DNA of 64,000 bases from Leptodontidium sp. MPI-SDFR-AT-0119 (Eukaryota > Ascomycota > Leotiomycetes > Helotiales > Leptodontidiaceae): the NCBI GenBank assembly GCA_020726505.1, contig JAHLEZ010000013.1, positions 1,178,001 through 1,242,000 on the forward strand, read 5' to 3'. A model generated the notes under the pieces. It did no database searches. It was given only the letters and a program-made list of their open reading frames with translations, and was not told where the DNA came from. Made by a program: the position numbers and the translations under genes. Of this stretch, positions 58,163 through 64,000 are shown piece by piece. Position 1 is the stretch's first letter. Each line of letters starts with the position of its first letter.

Positions 58163-60043
58163 ATGGACAACAAAAAGATTGATGCTGCGACTATTACGGA
58201 CCAATCCGAGATCATTCGTTTGCTACAGCTTGATTCCAAACCATGGTACCAGAAGCCAAACCTCCGAGCTCTGTACTTCTGTCTGATTCCCGCTGCTCTC
58301 GGCGTCGAAATGACCACTGGGTACGACGGTTCTGTGCTTAACGGACTTCAGGCCGTGTCTCACTGGCAAGATTGTAAGCAATATACTAACTGCTGTAAAT
58401 CTAGGATCGTACTCACCCAAAGACTACAGATTTCGGACATCCTACTGGTTCGCGATTGGGGGTTTTGAATGCATCTTATAATCTTGGTGGTTTAATTACA
58501 CTGCCTCTGGTCCCTTGGGTCAATGATAAATTTGGAAGAAAGCACAGTATCACCTTGGGGTCCCTCATCCTTTGCTGTGGCGTTGTCGTACAAGCTGCAT
58601 CTCAAAACTGTAAGTTCACGCCTGATGCTCCTACACTGGCTTCCATCTGACACATTTATTAGACGGCATGTTTTTGGCCTCACGCTTTCTCCTTGGTACT
58701 GGAATTCCCTTCGCCGTCTCGGGTGCAGCACAACTTCTGGCGGAATTGACGTATCCCAAAGAACGAGCTGTCGTCACTGGTCTGTTCAACGTCTCCTGGT
58801 TCGTTGGTGCCATCCTGGCTGCTGGCGTCACTCTTGGCACATATTCAATCCCTAACGACTGGTCATGGCGCATTCCTTCCATGCTCCAAGCTGCGCCTTC
58901 CCTTCTACAACTTACATTCATCTGGTGGGTCCCAGAGTCACCTCGGTGGCTCATTTCCAAAGACAGAGATGCCAAAGCTTTTGAAATCTTGGTCAAGTAC
59001 CATGGAGAAGGCGACCGAGACAGCCCTTTCGTCAACGCCGAATTCGTTGAGATCCAGAACCAGTTGAGGTTGGAAAGCTTGAACTCAAAGAGAAAGTGGA
59101 TCGAATTACTACAGACGCCCGGTAATCGAAAGCGTGTCTTGATCGTTATGTGTCTCGGTATCTTCGCACAGTGGTCTGGAAATGGGTTGATCTCGCAAGT
59201 CCACGTCTTCTTTCGCATTCACTCGTCCAAATCTAACCTCATTAGTTACTACCTCGCCAAGGTTCTACAGACAGTCGGCATCAAGGATAAACGAACTCAG
59301 AATATCATCAACTTGTCTCTGTCGGTAAGCAATGGACAAGAGTAGCCAGATTTCGAGACGGAGCTAATATTCCTCTAGTGCTGGTCCTTGATCACTGCTG
59401 CCGGTGCGGCATTTGCCACGATAGTGCTTCGACGTCGTGTCCAATACCTTACGTCCTTCGTCAGCATTACCGTCATCTTCAGCATTATCACGGCTCTCAG
59501 CGCCACGTTCGCCAAGACCGGAGGGAACGCTGTCGCGACTGGTGTGATCGCCTTCATCTTCATATTCAACGGCTTCTTCAACATCATGCAGCCCCTGATG
59601 TATATCTATGCTACCGAAATATTTCCATTCATCTATCGGGCAAAGGGTCTCGCCATTTTGCAGTTCTTTAACAGAGGCAGTACGGCATTCAACACCTTCG
59701 TGAACCCTATTGGTCTGGATAGTCTCAAGTGGAAATATTATCTGTTCTACGCAGTATGTCCAATCACCTCTTCTACTCCTGAGATATTAAGTTTGAATGC
59801 TCACCTCAGGTCAGGTGTGGTTGGTATGCGAGACCATGATTGTCTATTTTCTCTATCCCGAAACCAAAGGTCCATCCCTCGAAGAGGTAGCTATGGGTAT
59901 GTTCCAACCTCTCCATGAATATTAGGCAAGTCTAACAAGTTCTAGTTTTTGATGGTGAACGAAACCCAGAAAAGATGGCTAATGATGATCGAGACGATAT
60001 CAAAGATATCGGCATGAATCTAACTGTCCAAGAATTGAAATAG
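58163..60043 (+). CDS. MFS sugar transporter, lactose/cellobiose-permease-like
   Basis: Eight exons (58163-58373, 58430-58609, 58663-59194, 59246-59324, 59379-59753, 59815-59896, 59946-60043, with the first starting MDNKKIDAATITDQSEIIRL) give 518 residues over six introns; counted strictly there are seven coding blocks. Motifs: EMTTGYDGSVLNGLQ, VPWVNDKFGRKHSITLG, WWVPESPRWLISKDR, GNGLISYYLAKVLQ and YFLYPETKGPSLEEV. The third intron (59195-59245) has a GC donor; it is 51 bp with no stop, so the raw frame reads through and would insert 17 residues in helix 7. The long cytosolic N-terminus (about 45 residues before the first helix) and GxGLxSYYL motif match the LAC12/CDT-type disaccharide porters. 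Divergence from a GH1 beta-glucosidase gene supports uptake of cellobiose, lactose or similar, by inference. Confidence 0.9.
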
Positions 60044-60738
60044 TTTGGATCGAGGGAAAGAGTGTTGTTTTGAGGTGATCTATGAATCACGTGAATACCC
60101 ACAGCTCTTGAAGCATTGACTTGCAATAAAGCAAAGCATAGAGAGCTCCTAAAACTCTTCCACATGCACACAAACCTACCCTCACTCTAATGTTAGACGA
60201 GTGAGGCATGCAATATACGAGAATATGACGATGAACACTGATCTATACTCTTTTTGATGGTCGATAGTTCAGGCTGGGACATGCTGGCTCGAGGTGGCAA
60301 GAATTCGCGATTTGTGTCCCATCGTATACTCCTATGAGGTTCAAGCCTGACAGCTTATCTTCTGCTATTTCCTACTACCGAGAAATATTGTGGTCTTTGA
60401 TACTCTGCTTTATTCTCCTGCATTTTGGTGGCAGCACGAAAATTGGACATGAATGCTTTATGGAACAGTTCTACACGAAAGGACTTGCTGTGACTGGCCA
60501 TGACGCCAAACCAGAGCAGCCAAAGAGATCCTTCCACCGGCGGAACCTTGTAATATATTGGTCCCCGTAACCTCCCCGTAACCTTCCTTGGAACAGCCGA
60601 ATTGCATACAAGTTACAGCCATCAAAAAGTAGCGTCGAATCAAGAGGTCAGAGCCTGACAGCCTGACAGCCGATCGGTGTTAGGTGCGCGCCGAGCAAAA
60701 AAATGAAACACTCGATTGCTGGCCTCAGGCAAGTCAAA
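60044..60738. other. Convergent intergenic region
   Basis: 695 bp between the transporter stop and the stop of the downstream regulator. It includes a short duplication, AGCCTGACAGCCTGACAGCC, at 60652-60671. No gene is seen. Confidence 0.4.
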
Positions 60739-62671
60739 CTAAGCGATAAGTTCCTCGGACGCTTTTGAATTCAGTTTCGATAGAATATCAAGAAGGCGCT
60801 TGAAATAAGACTCCAGTCGTAACTTGATGGCATCGCTCTCAACGTTTTGTACCATTTCGAGCAGAATTGTTCCTACGAGCCGAATTCGTTGGACCTATCC
60901 TATCATAAGTATGTGATCATCAACCGGTAATGATTTTGGATTGACTGACGCTAGGCTCCCCCTTGATCTGATGATAGACGAAGGGAATGTCCTCCATTGT
61001 CTCAACGAAGTCTTTTACCCACCCGGCTTTTCTCATTACTACTCTCAAAGGCTCATCGTCGAGACCTACGACTCCCACAAACCCGCTCTCAATACATTGT
61101 TGCAGAATGACAAGTCTCAAGCAATGGAATGTCATAGTCAAAGTGCACCTTTGCACCCAGAAAGACTTCTTCTGGAAAACTTCCACAGCTGTATCTTCTG
61201 GTAAAGCCACGAGATTCGAGATTTTCAACCAGAGAGGCAGGTCATCCATTATCCCAACAAAGTCGTAGAACACAACCGCCAGCCGTTCAACAAGAGGCTT
61301 CTTGCCATCTTGTGTACCCTCGTAATTTTTCATTTGCAGGACGATTCTTGCAGCTGATGACCAAAGGCGCTCCATGAGGTGGAAGCCAAGCAGCAGTCGT
61401 TCTTCAAAAAATCTTCCATACCGTGGTTTGCTTGGATCTAGAAGATGAATAACAGGTTCTCCGCTGTGATGTATATCGATACTTCCTCTAGGAAAGGACT
61501 GATTAAGAATACCTGCTCGAGTCTTCAAACACACTGACGCAGCATCGGAGAGGTATAGATGCCAGAAAGTCAATCGTAACAGCTGTGACTCAATAGGTAC
61601 CTTCTTGCTCAGAGAACTTTCTTGATGGAGATGTAAAGACTCGGCTATGAGACTCGCTTGCCCCATGATATGGTACGCCAGCCTGCTTCTTCCAGTGATG
61701 TGCTGTGCAGCAGAATACTGCAGGTCTCTAACGCTGAGTGATGACGAATCCGGTTGTTCGATATCGTACTCTTCGTAGATGTGAAGCATTTGTCGAGAGG
61801 ATCTGAAAAATGGCACAGCGACAATGCTTCCATACGGCAGCAGTGATTCAGGCATGACCGATGCCGTTGAAGCACACACTGCAGTAATTAGGGTAAATGC
61901 CCTCATATGCTTCACACTCTGATGGATATTGTTGGGCTTGAAATTTCCGTTTGACGCAGTTTCAGAAAAGTAGGCTAGAGCATGTGCCCGAACTGTAGCC
62001 TCATGGATGATAGGCGAGGTCGGGAAAGTGTATTGCATAAACAGAGTTATGCAGTTATTGACGATATCCAACATCGGCAAAGCAGGGAGTGCAGCCTGGA
62101 TGGATAGTAGCAGGTTGCTCCAGACCGCCTCGAATGTCCCAAAAGAGTTCCCCGCCGCGGCTACCGAAACACTAGAGAATGCTGTAGGTGACAACGACTG
62201 CGGTGAGTCCCAATCGTCTTGTCCAGGTGACCAAGGCCCATGGTCATCTCCAACGACCTTCGACATCGCCCGGGATCCGTGGATCTGATATTGACATGTC
62301 GGCACATGCAAACTCTCATGTTGCGGTGAGCTCTCTGGCAGGCTCGTAGTTACATCTACGTATGCGCTTAGCGATGGGCTGTTTATGACTTGGGCGATTT
62401 TCCGAGGAGCCTGTCGAACGCGGTTGCGGCGCCGCACTGTATATTGGCAGACAAGATTGGATGTGCGACAGTTGGCACATGGATCCTCGGAGCCACATTT
62501 AGTCTTCCTTTTTCTGCAATTATCGCAGGAACGGTACAATAGTGTTGAGCGACCAGATGTTGTGATCGCCGCTGCCTCCATCATTGGGTGGAATGTAGAG
62601 AATGGGCCACACTGCCACAGAAAGAACTGGGGAAACAGGTTATCTTGTGATCCTCTGCGGACACAATCCAT
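60739..62671 (-). CDS. Zn2Cys6 fungal transcription factor next to the transporter/GH1 divergon
   Basis: Exon 1 (62671-60950) and exon 2 (60894-60739) join across a 55-bp GTCAGT..TAG intron; the product is about 625 residues. Without this splice the protein would end ten residues later and lose a helical tail (RIRLVGTILLEMVQNVESDA then LDILSKLNSKASEELIA). The DNA-binding cluster is SCDNCRKRKTKCGSEDPCANC with a final Cys in SNLVCQY, a standard Zn2Cys6 pattern. A middle homology region typical of the fungal_trans family follows (YHIMGQASLIAESLHLHQ and RLTFWHLYLSDAASVCLK). A second ATG at 62584 (MMEAAAITTSGRS) is also a good start; the 29 residues before it look unlike a conserved N-terminus. 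By position it is a candidate pathway regulator of the adjacent sugar genes; this is inference. Confidence 0.88.
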
Positions 62672-63010
62672 GCGCAGGCCGAACCGTTGGCGATGTAACC
62701 GTAACCGTGGCCGTGGAGCCGTCCGATGGTGGTCAAATTAGAAGGAATTCAAGGTATGGACGCAACAAAAGCCGCGGGTTTTGTCGAGGGCCGCTCAATC
62801 ATGCTTATCCCGCAGCTCGCTTCCCCAAGTCTCGTATAAATTTCGTATACTCGTAGTTCGTACCGTGTCCCGTGGGGTTCTCCACAAGGACACTTGGCTC
62901 TGCGGGGTAAGTAGAGTTTGGCGACCGCCCTGGGGAACTGTACTCAGTTCTTACCTGATGTCAAGTACTTTTATTTCGTTACGCCTTCAAATGTCTGCGT
63001 CGGAGGTACT

Positions 63011-63125
63011 TCCTCTATTCGGTGGACTGACAATGAAGCTCATCCACCACATGGGCCTGTGACAAATCAATTAATCGCCTTTCCCTGGTTGTGGGAAGAC
63101 TCCACTGTCAGTCCACTGAATAAAG
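63011..63125. mobile_element. Short inverted-repeat element (MITE-like), copy 2
   Basis: Left end CCTCTATTCGGTGGACTGAC and right end GTCAGTCCACTGAATAAAG are inverted repeats with about two mismatches. The interior aligns along its whole length with the copy at 57581-57699 in the same orientation, with the shared ATGGG, CAATTAA and CCTTTCCCTGGTTGTGG blocks. It lies ~340 bp upstream of the regulator gene at 60739-62671. Confidence 0.75.
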
Positions 63126-63615
63126 ATTGATGGGAGTAGGCAGTGCAGTACCATCTCTGCTATGTTCTCTTCTCAATCCAGGATTTCATCCCGGTCGGCC
63201 TGCAAGCGCAACTAGTCTGGCCAAAGACTTCTACTTCCACTTCTGTTGCGGGCAATACAGGGAAATGAGCAACTCGATCACCCAACCCCCTTGCTCGCCT
63301 CTTCAGATTTTCCGAAGGCTGTCCAATGCCACCCTGACAAGCGTTACACAAAATTTATACCAGGGAGGGGGCATTATGGGGAATCCGAGGGAAGAAATAA
63401 GAGCTATTATTCCTTTAGGACGTTCTAGGATATACCAAAGCATACCAGAGATCACTGGAGAAATTTGAGGCAAAGCAAGAACTCCTGTAAACGTCTCGCA
63501 GATTGCTGCTTGTTATTTTATTCTTGTCTTCGCTATGAGTGGCCATTTATGAATCTTGGACGAGTTCTATATAGCAACGCACTGCTATAGTAACCTTGTA
63601 TCCTCCATTTCGCCC

Positions 63616-63636
63616 GGGGGGGGGGGGGGGGGGGGG
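63616..63636. repeat. Poly(G) run of 21 bases
   Basis: An uninterrupted G run flanked by CGCCC and AGGGCTAAC. It may be real simple-sequence DNA or a sequencing/assembly artefact. Confidence 0.85.
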
Positions 63637-64000
63637 AGGGCTAACGCCTCCGTATCAAGAAAACCGAGGGATAAACGACAAGAATCGTGGGAGACTCTAT
63701 CCTGGTGGAGTTACTAAACCCATCTAATTTCTCCGCATTGATCTGTACCCAATTCCGTGGAAAAAATGTTGTCGATGTTCAATCCTGCTTGCAACCTTCC
63801 GCGGGCGCCTTCTGCTGCCGGCAACTTTTACATGCCGATCAGACCCAATAAGAAGATCCTTTGACTGAGAGTGGGATCAGCCAATGTAAAAGATATCCTT
63901 GTATCACAGCACCTGCAGTCCTCATGTAAATGCAGGGAAACTATTGAGATGCTTGGAGAACGCGAATATTTGCCATGATGGTCACTGCAAATGCTTCCGT

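Larger units (their letters stand above)
62672..64000. other. Right-end intergenic region
   Basis: 1.33 kb with no supported gene. It contains the second MITE-like copy (63011-63125) and a 21-base G run (63616-63636). Several short frames are random. Confidence 0.45.

Noticed and set aside
58374..59378. Possible tandem genes in the transporter locus because the raw frames break
   Set aside because: All breaks are explained by short introns with consistent phase, giving one 518-residue porter.
1..64000. tRNA genes, rRNA, CRISPR arrays, or a full transposase gene
   Set aside because: I found no cloverleaf with a convincing T-arm, no regularly spaced repeats with unique spacers, and no DDE or reverse-transcriptase coding frame; a tRNA scan was not possible by hand, so a missed tRNA cannot be excluded.

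Overview
The window is nuclear DNA of a filamentous ascomycete (Pezizomycotina). The gene repertoire and gene style fit Leotiomycetes/Helotiales best, but the exact taxon is inference. Genes lie on both strands and are interrupted by short introns, mostly 48-115 bp with GT..AG ends. Typical fungal families are present: a HET-domain protein, Zn2Cys6 regulators, a GPI-anchored GH72 enzyme, DUF3844, a SNG1-like protein and sugar transporters. All exon joins were worked out by hand from reading frame and splice signals.

Positions 1-25,000 are mostly housekeeping or conserved genes. In order they are a twin-CX9C Cmc1-like protein (132-683, -), UTP11 (1126-1901, +), a conserved low-complexity protein (2097-3836, -), a membrane protein (5163-6273, +), a secreted gamma-glutamyltransferase (7532-9453, +), an alpha/beta hydrolase (9834-11365, -), a GH72+CBM43 glucanosyltransferase with a GC-AG intron (12045-13781, -), a HET-domain gene (15250-17542, +), a Ser-tract protein whose frame holds three in-frame TAG codons (18472-19515, -), and a 1,090-residue protein with a Cys-rich tail (20917-24260, -).

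Positions 25,000-40,200 mix conserved and accessory genes. They hold a decayed PAF-acetylhydrolase-like gene (26955-28763, -), a Vps3844/DUF3844 protein, an unrecognised single-pass membrane protein, a Zn2Cys6 regulator with an apparent frameshift near its 3' end, a 109-residue unknown protein, a SNG1/DUF3533 membrane protein and a GFA-domain protein.

Positions 40,500-63,000 look like an accessory carbohydrate-use region. A GH3 beta-glucosidase with a PA14 domain (-) diverges from a hexose-type MFS transporter (+). Two dead genes follow (aspartate aminotransferase and a Zn2Cys6 regulator), then an intact pectin methylesterase. A GH1 beta-glucosidase pseudogene (-) diverges from a second disaccharide-type MFS transporter (+), with a Zn2Cys6 regulator (-) downstream. 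The GH1 gene is cut by a 753-bp element with ~38-bp inverted ends and a TA target duplication; removing the element plus one TA restores the coding frame exactly. A second, ~120-bp inverted-repeat element occurs twice, in the transporter promoter and near the right end. AT-rich tandem repeats sit next to the GH1 pseudogene.

Overall, two glucosidase/transporter divergons suggest uptake and cytosolic hydrolysis of plant-derived oligosaccharides. One of them has lost its enzyme through transposition plus a frameshift. Four clear pseudogenes, one gene with in-frame stops and one with a probable frameshift make this a good window for studying gene loss.
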